From Paraburkholderia panacisoli (GTDB lineage Bacteria > Pseudomonadota > Gammaproteobacteria > Burkholderiales > Burkholderiaceae), in assembly GCF_008369935.1 (NCBI RefSeq), contig NZ_VTUZ01000013.1:1-64000 (forward strand): DNA of 64,000 bases. The letters run 5' to 3'. Below the pieces are notes generated by a model. That model was not told where the DNA came from, did not search any database, and saw nothing but the letters and a program-made list of their open reading frames with translations. The translations under genes were made by a program, and so were the position numbers. Numbering within the stretch: position 1 is the first letter of the stretch; each line of letters starts with the position of its first letter. Below, one piece after another: positions 27,386-36,767 of the stretch.

Positions 27386-29402
27386 GTCGACCTTGCGGCA
27401 GGTGTTCGAAAACACGGAGAGTACCCAGCGGCAGTATGCGCTGCGCGAGCGTGCTGTCTCCCTCGGGTGGAGAATTGACCAGGTATTCGTGATCGACTCC
27501 GATCTCGGACAATCCGGCGCGTACGCAGTCGATCGCGAGGGCTTCCAGCGGCTGGTCACCGAGGTAAGCATGGGCAAGGCTGGAATCGTGATGGGCCTGG
27601 AGGTTTCTCGCCTGGCACGCAACTCGTCGGACTGGCACCGGCTCCTGGAAATCTGTGCGTTGACCGATACTCTCCTGCTCGACGGAGATGGCGTATATGA
27701 TCCTGCGCACTTTAACGACCGCCTCGTTCTGGGATTGAAGGGAACGATGAGCGAAGCAGAGTTGCATATTCTGCGGGCAAGGTTACGTGGAGGAATCCTT
27801 AACAAGGCTCGACGTGGTGAGCTTGAAGTACGTCTGCCAATCGGCTTTGTCTACGATGGCGAAGGACGCGTAATTCTGGATCCCGATCAGCGCATTCAGG
27901 AAAGCATCCGCGACTTCTTCCTCACGTTTCGTCGCACCGCTTCGGCCACGGCTACCGTCAAGGCCTTTCGTAGAGCGGGGCTAAAGTTTCCGCGGCGGAT
28001 CTATCGGGGTCCACGCAAGGGCGACGTCCAGTGGGACGAACTCGATCACTCGCGTGCGCTGTGGGTCCTTCACCATCCCCGCTACACGGGAGCATTCTGC
28101 TTTGGACGCACACGCACGCGCAAGCTTCCCGACGGCCATCAGGTATCGCAGACATTACCCCTGGACGAATGGACCGCCCTCATTCGTGACGCGCACCAAG
28201 GTTACATTACGTGGGAACAGTTCGAGCAGCATGTGCAGATCCTGCGCCACAATGCCCAGGCCCACGGCTGTGAGCGGGACCTCGGTGCCCCTCGCGAAGG
28301 GCCGGCGCTGCTGCAGGGACTGGCGATATGCGGGCGTTGTGGTGACCGGATGACGGTCCGTTACCATATCCACGACACGCAGCGCGTGCCTGACTACATG
28401 TGCCAAAGGCGCAGCATCAACGAAGCAGCAGGACGGCCATGCCAGCAAATCAACGGTGATGAACTTGATCAGGCAATCGGCAGGCTTCTGGTGGAAACCG
28501 TTACACCCGTGACGCTTCAGGTCGCGCTCGCGGTGCAGAAAGAGCTCGAGGATCGATCAGGAGAGTTCGACCGGTTGCGACGGCAGGAGATCGAACGGGC
28601 GGGTTATGAAGTCGAGCTGGCCCGTCGTCGTTACATGCGTGTCGACCCCGACAACCGTCTCGTAGCCGATTCGCTGGAAGCCGAGTGGAACCAGGCACTG
28701 CGAGCGCTTGCTGCTGCCCAGGAACGCTATGAGAAGCAATGCGAGAGCGGGACCGTACAGCTCGATAAAAAGCAGCGCGAGAGCATCATGGCTCTCGCAC
28801 AGGACTTCCCGCGCCTGTGGAACGACCCACACACACCCGCGCGTGAGAAAAAGCGTATGGCCCGTCTGCTGATCGCCGACGTGACGCTGCTTAAGGACAC
28901 CGAGATCATCGCACACGTGCGTTTCAAGGGTGGCGCAACCCGTGAACTGCGTCTGCCTTTGCCCAAACCGTCATGGCAGTTGAGACAGACTCCGGCAGCG
29001 GTCGTTGCCGAAATCGATCATCTGCTGGAAGGACACACTGACCGCGAAACAGCAGAACTACTCAATGCGAGTGGTATGCGCTCCGGTGAAGGCTTGTCGT
29101 TCAGCAGGCTGATGGTACGGCGCATCCGTATCGATTACGGGTTGAAGACGCAATATGAGCGCCTGCGGGCGCGCGGACTGTTGAGCGCCACGGAGATAGC
29201 GAAGTATCTCAAGGTATGCACGGCCACCATTGCCGATTGGCGACGGGCGGGGCTGCTCAAGGCATACCAATATAACGATAACGGCCAGTGCCTCTACGAG
29301 CGCCCTGGCGTCGACGCTCCCAGGAGGTTTGCGCACAAGAACAAAGCTCGCCGCAAGGCGGCTGCAGACGTAACTTCCCCCTGAAATGACAGATGAGGTG
29401 CA

Positions 29403-29558
29403 TTATGCCGCGAACTCCTTATGAACGGCTTCAAAGTCTGTCATTGCCGGAGCGACAAAATCAGTAAACGTGTTCCGGTTGAGGGTTTCGCGGCGTTGGA
29501 CCAGCTGAATGAGCCGGTCCATCAAAAGCCCAAAAGCCGTGAGCGTTGCGACAGGCAT
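29403..29558 (-). pseudogene. N-terminal part of gene X1 (51 codons)
   Basis: Starts at an ATG with AAGGAG 7 bases upstream and reads MPVATLTAFGLLMDRLIQLV, then NRNTFTDFVAPAMTDFEAVH before losing sense and stopping at 29403. The opening matches the remnant at 30280 (MPLATITAFGLVIHRLIQ), and the break point matches the start of the coding sense at 22615. I infer that the recombinase element inserted into this gene. Function unknown. Confidence 0.6.
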
Positions 29559-29643
29559 TTTATGCTCCTTCATTCAGGTGGGACACGGCCCCCCGGCGCG
29601 TCTCCTTCGTAATGGAGTATGTGCCGTGCTGAACCGTCATGGA

Positions 29644-29671
29644 AGCCAGAGAGGACGCGTCCTCTCTGGCT
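29644..29671. terminator. Hairpin with 13-bp stem, related to 21966-22014
   Basis: Arms AGCCAGAGAGGAC (29644-29656) and its exact complement (29659-29671) around GC. Followed by CTTATG as in the first hairpin. It lies between the stop of gene X2 (29790) and the start of gene X1 (29558), both on the minus strand, so it likely terminates X2. Confidence 0.6.
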
Positions 29672-29789
29672 CTTATGTTCTTCATGAGCTTATTTCCCGT
29701 CTCGGTCGCGTTTTGCGATGTACGTCGTCAGCAAGGAAACATACACGCCAAAAGAAAACATATCCGGCCATTGCCTCAGATGCATGTCT

Positions 29790-30280
29790 TTATATCGCGG
29801 ACAATAACGTCTCTTTTACGCGATTGAACCGGTAGCAGACAAAGTTGTGTGCGTTTTGAAGGTCAAACACTTTGCTGGCTAAAGCCTCGCGAGCTTTGAG
29901 TTGCTTTTCTTCATCGGCGATCGGTTGCTCTGCGATCTCCGAAAGCGTTTTCATAAGTTCAGTAACGCGCTACGTTGCCGTGTCCGGGTATAACATCGCC
30001 CGCGATACGGATCAGCGGTTCTTTAGTCGGGTAACCAAAATAATAGCTGATCGATTTAGCGAAAGATTCCAGTTGCGTGTCCAAACTTGGGTTATCGGCT
30101 AACGCCAATGCCTTAGTCCTTAGGTTTTCTGAAAGTAGCGAATCCTCAAATAAGGCCGCGAAGACGGGATGCGTTTTTGAAAATGGATATTGAACGTCGG
30201 CCGTGACGGCCAGGTACTGTTTGAACCTGAATGAGTCGGTGTATCACCAGCCCGAATGCTGTGATCGTCGCGAGAGGCAT
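29790..30280 (-). pseudogene. Gene X2, tandem paralogue of X1, decayed
   Basis: Begins MPLATITAFGLVIHRLIQ at 30280, then a deletion of about 35 codons and a frame change lead to FKQYLAVTADVQYPFSKTHP, followed by LRTKALALADNPSLDTQLES and YYFGYPTKEPLIRIAGDVIP. A second frame change gives ELMKTLSEIAEQPIADEEKQ and LQNAHNFVCYRFNRVKETLL, ending in TAA at 29790. Motif order equals that of X1, with clear divergence. Two tandem members each followed by the same type of hairpin suggest an old duplication. No function can be assigned. Confidence 0.55.
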
Positions 30281-30642
30281 GTGCTGCTCCCTGGTTTCAA
30301 GCGCTGCAAGGCGGACTCATCAAACGCCATAACTGCCCCCGGTACACTCCGCGGTTTCCTCCCTCGAGCTTTGTCCAACGCCTGCCCGCACGCGTGCTCG
30401 CGCACTCAGGGGTGGCGGACAAGGGCAGGCGTCGAACAACGCTTAACGAAGTCAGCCTCTTGACCCATCGTCGATGTGGTCGTTGCCACGATGAGGCGGG
30501 CGCTAGCCGCCGCGACCTGACACTGCGGGTACGTGACAGACGTAAGAGACGTGCGTGCGTCGCGGCGACTGAAGTGCGACGGAGCAGATCTGAATGGAGC
30601 CTGAGCTACCGTTTGGCGACCCCGCCAAACGGCAACCGTCCG
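30281..30642. other. Intergenic region with a mobile repeat
   Basis: No gene recognised. It contains the repeat 30345-30433 that recurs at the end of the truncated IS91 gene near 59912. Downstream of the permease gene, which ends at 30643. Confidence 0.45.
30345..30433. repeat. Dispersed repeat with inverted arms, copy 1
   Basis: Starts with CACTCCGCGGTTTCCTCC (30345-30362), identical to 59912-59929. Beyond it, ACGCCTGCCC (30378-30387) pairs with GGGCAGGCGT (30423-30432). Copy 2 has comparable arms (59942-59953 / 59993-60004). The loop sequences differ. Confidence 0.6.
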
Positions 30643-31947
30643 CTAAAGCAACCCGCTGCGCTGACGCACTGCGCGCTTCGCCCCCTGCGACAGCGCGTAA
30701 TAGGCTACCGCACCTACGACCATCCCCGCGACCGCTTCGGAAAACCACGGTGCCATCCCGTGAACGAGCAACGCGGCGAGCGCGCCGAGTGCCCACGCCG
30801 CGAACGCGCTGCCACGAAAGTTCGGTACGTCTTCATCGTACGAATAATGACGGACGAAGATCTGATCGACGATGATCACCGCGCCGATTGGCGGTACCAG
30901 CACGCCGAGCAGGTTCAGCCAGTTCAGGAACAGACTCCACACGCCAGCCAACGCCAGCAGGCCGCCAAGCAATCCGAGCAGGACCGTCATGGTTCTCATC
31001 TTTTTGCCCGCAATGCGTCCCCAGCCCACCGCGCCGTTGTACAGGCAATGCGTGCACACTGACCCGAGGTTCACGAAGACGAAAATCAGCGCAATGCCCG
31101 ACAGCACGCCCCCATGGCTGGTCAGAACCGGCATGAAGTTACCACCCTGCGTCGCCGGCGCTGCAGCGGCCCCCGCGCATACGATCGCGATACCGAACAC
31201 CTGTGCAATCAGGTTCGCAAACGGAAACGCGGTGAGTGTCGCGTAGACCGCACTCTTTCCGTCCTTTGACCAGCGTGTGAAATCCGCGGTCATCGTTCCG
31301 GAATCAGCAAAGGTCGCCACCACCAACGTGACGGCGCCGCCGAAGGACATCAGGCTGTTCATGCCAAGCCCGTCGTAAAGAAACACTGTTGATAGTGCGT
31401 GCGCCGATCCGATCAGGTACAGCGCTACGAGACCGAGCGCCACATAGAGTGGCGCGGCGATCATGCCGACGATCGACAGCGCACGAATGCCGACGAACGT
31501 CACAGCGGTATAGAGCAGCGTGGCCACGATGATAGTCGCCGTTTCGTTCCAGCCGAAAGACGCATGTACCGTCGTGCCGGTGAGGCCCGTCTGAAACGCA
31601 TACCATCCGACGACGACGCTCGCGAGAAAGCCGGATGTGATTGCGTAGCCCTTTTTGCCAAACGTACGCTCGGCCTGAAGCGCAAAATTGCGACCGGTAC
31701 TACCGGCGATAAAACTCAGCGTACCGACGTATGTCAGCAGAATGGCGTTGCCCATCAGGATCGCGAGCAGCGCTCGCGAAAAGCCGAGGTTATAGGCGAT
31801 AACTCCGCCGAATACTGAATTCGTAATGATCATCGGAAAGCCGAACCACACCGCCGCCACCGAAGATAACCGGTGACGATGCGAGAGCGGGACGGGCTTG
31901 TGCTCGAACTCTTCGTCGAGCCCGTGCTGTTCGGTCGAACTGGTCAT
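30643..31947 (-). CDS. NCS1-type cytosine/purine permease (CodB-like)
   Basis: 434 residues with about 12 membrane helices. Near the N-terminus VAAVWFGFPMIITNSVFGGV corresponds to the NCS1 first-helix substrate motif; VATFADSGTMTADFTRWSKD is the conserved helix-6 region of CodB relatives (GTMTxDFxRW). It imports a nucleobase, hydantoin or related N-heterocycle with a cation. The start at 31947 (MTSSTEQHGLDEE) has AGGGGA upstream. It follows the amidase gene by 34 bp on the same strand, suggesting that uptake and hydrolysis of one nitrogen compound are coupled. Confidence 0.88.
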   Translation of the reverse strand: MTSSTEQHGLDEEFEHKPVPLSHRHRLSSVAAVWFGFPMIITNSVFGGVIAYNLGFSRALLAILMGNAILLTYVGTLSFIAGSTGRNFALQAERTFGKKGYAITSGFLASVVVGWYAFQTGLTGTTVHASFGWNETATIIVATLLYTAVTFVGIRALSIVGMIAAPLYVALGLVALYLIGSAHALSTVFLYDGLGMNSLMSFGGAVTLVVATFADSGTMTADFTRWSKDGKSAVYATLTAFPFANLIAQVFGIAIVCAGAAAAPATQGGNFMPVLTSHGGVLSGIALIFVFVNLGSVCTHCLYNGAVGWGRIAGKKMRTMTVLLGLLGGLLALAGVWSLFLNWLNLLGVLVPPIGAVIIVDQIFVRHYSYDEDVPNFRGSAFAAWALGALAALLVHGMAPWFSEAVAGMVVGAVAYYALSQGAKRAVRQRSGLL

Positions 31948-31981
31948 GATGTTCCCCTGGTTCCTGGTCTGGATGCACGGT

Positions 31982-33442
31982 TTACTGGACGAGGCCGAGT
32001 TCCTTGAGCAGCGGCGGCAGGGTGTTGCGCCACGGACGCGCCCGCTCAAATGCCGCCGACGCGCGCAGCACCAGCTGATCATCGAGATGGCGGCCAACGA
32101 TCTGTAGCCCGATCGGCAGCCCGTCGTTCGTAAAGCCTGCCGGCACGGATGCCGCCGGCTGGCCGGTGAGGTTGATCGGATAGGTGAACGAGAGCCACTG
32201 TGTCGGCGCGACCATGCGTCCGTCGGTTTTCTCGGGTCCCTGACAGTGAACCGGGAACGGCGGGACCGTCAGCGTCGGCGTGAGCAGCAGGTCATAGTCC
32301 GTCATAAAGCGCCACATCTTGTTCACGACGCTCTTGCGGGTCACCATCGCGTTGGTGAAGTCCTCCGCGGTCCACGGATGATTCAGGAACGCGACCAGAT
32401 GCGGCGACATCTCTTTGCCCCACTGCGCCGCCATCGCGCGCATGCCTTTGAGATCGGTGTCCATCGCGACGATTGCCCAGAACGCGTCGAAGGGATCGCT
32501 CCACCCGGGATGCGCGATCTCGACGTTGCAGCCCAGATCACGCTCGAACACGCGCACGGCATCATCGACGACGCGGCGCACCTGCGGGTCGACCGCCGCG
32601 TAGCCCCAGTCCGGGCTGTACGCAACACGCAGCCCTTTCAGGTCGCCGTCGAGCGCGTTGAGCCAGTCGAAACCAGCCGCCGGCAGCGAATGGCGGTCGC
32701 GCGAATCAGGGCCGGCGATCACGGACAGCATCAGCGCGCTGTCTGCAACTGTTCGACTCATCGGACCGATATGCTCGAGGCTCTCCCAGCTCGACACACC
32801 CGGGTAGCGTTCATCGCGGCAGCCAGGATAGAGCGGCACGCGTCCCATTGACGGCTTGATGCCGTAAATTCCTGAGTGCGCCGCCGGAATGCGGATCGAT
32901 CCGCCGCCGTCGCTGCCAATGGCAAACGGAACCTCTCCGCTTGCCACCGCCGCGCCGGAACCCGCGCTGGAGCCGCCTGGCGTCATGTCCAGATTCCACG
33001 GGTTTCGGGTGGTTTCGAAAACCGGGTTGTGGCCAACACCGCTGTATCCGAATTCCGGCACATTGGTCTTTCCAACGATAATTGCGTCAGCCCGTTTTAG
33101 ACGCTCGACAACGACGTCGTCTTCGTCAGGCACAAAATCCTTGTATGCGGGCGAGCCGGAAGCGGTCCTGATGCCTGCCGTGGAAACGAGATCCTTGATG
33201 CCGACGGGTACGCCCGCCAATGAACCGACGTCGTTGCCGCGCAGAATGCGCGTTTCCACTTCGCGTGCCTGCTCCCGCGCCGCTTGCGACGTAATCGTGC
33301 AGAAAGCGTGGATCGACGGCTCTAGTGCTTCTATCCGCGCCAGGTGTGCCTCGACCACTTCAACAGGCGAAAGCTCCTTGCTGCGAATGGCCCTCGCGAG
33401 GGCGACCGCGTCCATGCCGCAAATCTGTTGCTTGACATCCAT
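31982..33442 (-). CDS. Amidase signature family hydrolase
   Basis: 486 residues. The catalytic Ser-cisSer-Lys triad is visible: Lys in GVPVGIKDLVSTAG (about 80) and the serines in MTPGGSSAGSGAAVASG (about 150-165); FAIGSDGGGSIRIPAAHSG is the oxyanion segment. The family includes GatA, indole-acetamide hydrolase, allophanate and nicotinamide hydrolases. Neighbouring NCS1 permease points to an N-heterocycle or its ring-opened product as substrate, but that is inference. AGGAG stands 6 bases before the ATG at 33442; an ATG two codons upstream overlaps that signal. Confidence 0.9.
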   Translation of the reverse strand: MDVKQQICGMDAVALARAIRSKELSPVEVVEAHLARIEALEPSIHAFCTITSQAAREQAREVETRILRGNDVGSLAGVPVGIKDLVSTAGIRTASGSPAYKDFVPDEDDVVVERLKRADAIIVGKTNVPEFGYSGVGHNPVFETTRNPWNLDMTPGGSSAGSGAAVASGEVPFAIGSDGGGSIRIPAAHSGIYGIKPSMGRVPLYPGCRDERYPGVSSWESLEHIGPMSRTVADSALMLSVIAGPDSRDRHSLPAAGFDWLNALDGDLKGLRVAYSPDWGYAAVDPQVRRVVDDAVRVFERDLGCNVEIAHPGWSDPFDAFWAIVAMDTDLKGMRAMAAQWGKEMSPHLVAFLNHPWTAEDFTNAMVTRKSVVNKMWRFMTDYDLLLTPTLTVPPFPVHCQGPEKTDGRMVAPTQWLSFTYPINLTGQPAASVPAGFTNDGLPIGLQIVGRHLDDQLVLRASAAFERARPWRNTLPPLLKELGLVQ

Positions 33443-33670
33443 GCTCATCTCCTGATCCGGTTTCTTTTGGGGGATGTGCTAACTATCGGGCGATCTTGTG
33501 AACGAGTCTGCACTGTCAATTGAACAGGCTATGGCGGTTTGTTAAAATTTGTGAACAGAAGCGCGAAACCGCTACAGGCAAGGCCGCTACAGGGAAGGTG
33601 GGGGCGGTCCAGGCGCGAACGAACAGTGGCGCACTTCCGGATCGACGAGCGAAGAATTCGCGAGGAACAC

Positions 33671-34426
33671 ATGCAGCCGAGCCGAACTCCCCAGCGCATT
33701 GCCGTGGTCGACGACGACCCGTCGATTCGCGAAACACTTGAAGGCTTTCTGGAGGCGGAGGGCTACGAAATCTGTTGCGCGGCCGACGCCGACGAACTGG
33801 ACCGCATGATCCGCGTCCGTCCCGTGGATCTTGTGCTGCTGGACATCCGGCTGCCGGGGCGCGATGGCCTGTCGTTGACACGCGATCTGCGCGAGAAGTC
33901 CGAGATGGGCATCATTCTGATCACGGGCCGCAACGACAAGGTCGATCGCATTCTCGGGCTCGAATACGGCGCGGACGATTACATCGCAAAACCGATCGAC
34001 GAACGTGAACTGTTGCCGCGCGTGCGCAACCTGCTGCGGCGTGTGGAGCACAGCCGCAGCGTCAATGCGCCCTCGACGCTGTCGTTCGGTCAGTTCCGGC
34101 TCGACACGCGCGGCCGCAGCCTGACCGGTCCGTCGGGCGAAAGCGTGCCCCTCACGACCGCGGAGTTTGATCTTCTTCTGGTATTCGTCAGGAACGCAGG
34201 CCAGGCGATGTCGCGGGAGCGGCTGATCTCGGCGATCAAGCGGCGCCGCTTCGAGTCAATGGACCGAACGGTCGACACGCTTGTGCGTCGTTTGCGTCGC
34301 AAGATCGAGGCGGATCCCGACAACCCGCAGCTCATCAAAACCGTTCACGGCACCGGGTATCTGTTCTCGGGCCAGGCCGCCGCAGACGACAACAGGACGC
34401 GCACCCAGCGCTCCACGTCGCGGTAA
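33671..34426 (+). CDS. OmpR-family response regulator
   Basis: 251 residues. The receiver domain (about 10-125) has IAVVDDDPSIRE, the phospho-acceptor Asp in LVLLDIRLPGRDG (about 58), and Lys in YIAKPIDERE. The C-terminal winged helix (about 140-235) includes LTTAEFDLLLVFVRNAGQAM and RTVDTLVRRLRRKIE. The start at 33671 has GAGGAA just upstream. Divergent from the amidase/permease operon and convergent with the hybrid kinase gene, whose end it overlaps by 82 bp. It is the obvious partner of that kinase and a candidate regulator of both flanking operons. Confidence 0.93.
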   Translation: MQPSRTPQRIAVVDDDPSIRETLEGFLEAEGYEICCAADADELDRMIRVRPVDLVLLDIRLPGRDGLSLTRDLREKSEMGIILITGRNDKVDRILGLEYGADDYIAKPIDERELLPRVRNLLRRVEHSRSVNAPSTLSFGQFRLDTRGRSLTGPSGESVPLTTAEFDLLLVFVRNAGQAMSRERLISAIKRRRFESMDRTVDTLVRRLRRKIEADPDNPQLIKTVHGTGYLFSGQAAADDNRTRTQRSTSR

Positions 34427-36762
34427 ATGGTGACGACAGTCAGCGCAGCATCCGAGACCTCCAGCGCGCTTCCTGTTCGGGCGATCTGCTCGAGGTCCGC
34501 AGCGGCATCCGCAAGCTGATGAAACCCGACGTTCGATGCGGCGCCCGCCAGGCGATGCGCGTTTTCGGCGACGATTTCGAGGCTCGCCCGGGCGCAGCCG
34601 TTCGCGATTCCTTCGAGCGCATCGCTGGCGGTTTGCGCGAACGCCGCGACGATGCGCAGGGTGCGATCTTGTCCCAGCTTCTGGCGCAACCGTTCAATGC
34701 GCTCCGGTTCCTCGACCACACCAGATTGCGCCGGCAGCGCCGCCTGTCTCAATGCCGATCGCAGCGTTTCCACCTCGACCGGCTTTTCGATGATCCCGTC
34801 GATGCCACGCAGCAAATAGAGTGGTCTGTCCGTGGGCAGCGGATTCGCGGTTAGCCCGAGTATCGGGCCTGTGTGACGATGCGGCTCGTGACTCGACCGG
34901 ATCGCGGCAGTGGTGGCGAGCCCGTCCATCACCGGCATGCGGATATCCATCAACACGAGATCGAAATGCTGCGTCTTGAGGATATCCAGCGCTTCCTGCC
35001 CTGAGCCGGCCGACATCACATCGCACCCTTCGGCGCGTAGCAATTCGCTCACGACGTCGCGATTCAGCGCCACGTCATCGACAACCAGCACGCGCGATGC
35101 TGGCGGGTTCTGCGGCGCGCTTTCTTCACGCTCCGCCAATGCGAACGACAAACGAACCGCGAAGGTCGAGCCTTGCCCGACCTCGCTGCGTACCAAAATC
35201 GAGCCGCCCATTGCTTCAACGAGCCCCTTGCTGATCGCAAGGCCGAGACCGGTTCCTTCGAAGCGCTTTTCGTGTCCGGTTTCCGCCTGCGAAAACGGCC
35301 GGAAGAGCCGTGGGATGACATCGGGTGCGATGCCGATTCCCGTATCGGTCACTTCGATGACGATCTCGATCGAATCGTCGCCGCGCGCCGCGACATCCGT
35401 CTTGACCTCGATATCTCCAGACTCGGTGAACTTGATGCCGTTGCTGACAAGGTTGATGATGATCTGCTGCAAGCGCGCGGGGTCGCCGAATACGGCTGAC
35501 GGCAACGGCGCGAGCGCGCTCACGCGAACCATTAGCCCTTTTTCCGCGGCGGCGGCACTCGCCAGCGTGGCGGCCCCCGTGATCACTTCACGCAAATCGA
35601 AGCGGCGACGGTCTAGCCGGATGTGCCGGACTTCGAGCAATGCAAGATCGACGATGTCGTTGATGATCACGGCCAGCGTTTTGCCCGCCTGAATCATGCG
35701 GCGCACGATCTGCGCAGCACCGTCGGGAAGCTCATAGCGAACGAGCAGTTGCGCGAGTCCGAGCACTCCGTTGACGGGTGTTCGCAGCTCATGGCTTATC
35801 ATCGCAAGCGATTCGGATTTCATCCGCTCGAGCGCCTCGGCCGCGTTCTTCGCTTTGACGAGCGCGCTCTCGGCTTCGTGCCTCACCGTGACGTCCGCTA
35901 CACTTGCGATGATCATCCGCTTCGAGCGAACCACCAATGACTGCCGCGAGACCAGCAGGTGACGCACCGCACCGGCGCCGGCGCCGGTTTCGAATTCGCT
36001 GGTTTCGATCGCGCCGCCAGTTTCCTGTTGAGAAATCAGCCAGGCGAAGAGTTGTGCCTCCCGCCGCAAGGCTTCCCGCAGTCTGCCGAGTGAGCGCGGT
36101 GGGTCGTCCACAAAGAGATCAAGAGCCTGGCGGTTGGCGAATTCGATCTGCCCTTGTGCATCAACCAGCAGAAGCGGAATTGGCGACGCGTCGAGCAAGC
36201 GGTGTACGGAGTAGTCGCTCAACCGGCTCTCGCGCACGAGCAGCAGCAGACACCCCAGGAAGAACACGCCGGCAACGTCCATCGCAATGCGGCCGAACAG
36301 GCCAGCCGCCAGCGCGGAAAGCGGCGCGGACGTCATGACGGCGACCTTGCTGCCACGAAGCGACGCGAACAGTGCTCCGTTGCGGATGACGAACCGACCT
36401 TTGGTGTCTTCGTTCTGCGCCTCTGCCAGAGGACGGCAGGCGGGATTATCCGCGCAGTCCGATGGGAGCGGAACCGCGATCGTCTTCTGCCCCGGCCACG
36501 CGGCAATGCCTGCGAGCCGGTTGGTCGAATGGCGTGCGCTGTCATCGATGAGCGCTACACCGTCCGACGTATTGGAACGGGCTTCGGCAGAGGCGAACTG
36601 GATCGCAAGACGTGCCTCATGCAAGCGAAGATTGTCGAGCGCGTCTTTGCGTGCCTGGAAAAGCAGGAACGCAAGCGAGGAAATCAGGACGATGACCACA
36701 ATGCCGGTTCTCGCCTCGGCCGGAGGACGCGGGGTGACCGTTCTCTTTCGGGTGCCGAACAT
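34345..36762 (-). CDS. Hybrid sensor histidine kinase with receiver and Hpt domains
   Basis: 805 residues. Membrane helix near 20-40, a periplasmic segment of about 110 residues with two Cys (DCADNPACRP), a second helix near 155-175 and a PAS-like region (about 180-290) follow. The H-box is ISHELRTPVNGVLG (His about 324), with N-box NLVSNGIKF and G-box TGLGLAISKGL, a receiver domain (Asp in LVLMDIRMPVMDG, about 604), and a C-terminal Hpt domain with His in AENAHRLAGAASNVG (about 737). A complete phosphorelay up to Hpt, so only a final receiver such as the OmpR regulator is needed. The gene begins 5 bp after the permease stop: same operon. Confidence 0.93.
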   Translation of the reverse strand: MFGTRKRTVTPRPPAEARTGIVVIVLISSLAFLLFQARKDALDNLRLHEARLAIQFASAEARSNTSDGVALIDDSARHSTNRLAGIAAWPGQKTIAVPLPSDCADNPACRPLAEAQNEDTKGRFVIRNGALFASLRGSKVAVMTSAPLSALAAGLFGRIAMDVAGVFFLGCLLLLVRESRLSDYSVHRLLDASPIPLLLVDAQGQIEFANRQALDLFVDDPPRSLGRLREALRREAQLFAWLISQQETGGAIETSEFETGAGAGAVRHLLVSRQSLVVRSKRMIIASVADVTVRHEAESALVKAKNAAEALERMKSESLAMISHELRTPVNGVLGLAQLLVRYELPDGAAQIVRRMIQAGKTLAVIINDIVDLALLEVRHIRLDRRRFDLREVITGAATLASAAAAEKGLMVRVSALAPLPSAVFGDPARLQQIIINLVSNGIKFTESGDIEVKTDVAARGDDSIEIVIEVTDTGIGIAPDVIPRLFRPFSQAETGHEKRFEGTGLGLAISKGLVEAMGGSILVRSEVGQGSTFAVRLSFALAEREESAPQNPPASRVLVVDDVALNRDVVSELLRAEGCDVMSAGSGQEALDILKTQHFDLVLMDIRMPVMDGLATTAAIRSSHEPHRHTGPILGLTANPLPTDRPLYLLRGIDGIIEKPVEVETLRSALRQAALPAQSGVVEEPERIERLRQKLGQDRTLRIVAAFAQTASDALEGIANGCARASLEIVAENAHRLAGAASNVGFHQLADAAADLEQIARTGSALEVSDAALTVVTIYRDVERWVRVLLSSAAAWPENRYPVP

Positions 36763-36767
36763 ATGTG

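Larger units (their letters stand above)
23880..29384 (+). pseudogene. Large serine recombinase, split by RIT-1 (pieces 23880-23950 and 27386-29384)
   Basis: Removing 23951-27385 joins the pieces in frame to a 689-residue protein: MTASTPDKIQARHLSRNAYL + YVRQSTLRQVFENTESTQ. The Ser in YVRQST is the expected nucleophile of the resolvase domain, so RIT-1 lies one codon from it. Further domains are the Recombinase domain (about 170-290), a zinc ribbon (GLAICGRCGDRMTV ... YMCQRRS ... GRPCQQ), a coiled coil, and a C-terminal MerR-like helix-turn-helix (SATEIAKYLKVCTATIADWR). Such enzymes integrate and excise mobile elements between short att sites. In its present state the catalytic N-terminus is separated, so the enzyme is inactive unless RIT-1 excises precisely. 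Confidence 0.88.
22616..29402 (+). mobile_element. Large-serine-recombinase element (approximate borders), containing RIT-1
   Basis: Interval between the two halves of gene X1. It holds four plus-strand genes: DUF5372-type protein, HTH protein, a short protein and a large serine recombinase. Without the 3.4-kb RIT-1 insertion it would be about 3.35 kb. Borders are placed where gene X1 coding sense stops on either side (near 22616 and 29402) and are uncertain by about 30 bases; no terminal inverted repeats are expected for this class. Confidence 0.55.

Noticed and set aside
30371..30440. Integron attC-like site (GTCCAAC followed by inverted arms)
   Set aside because: The expected GTTRRRY partner is absent on the right side and there is no integrase gene or cassette array.
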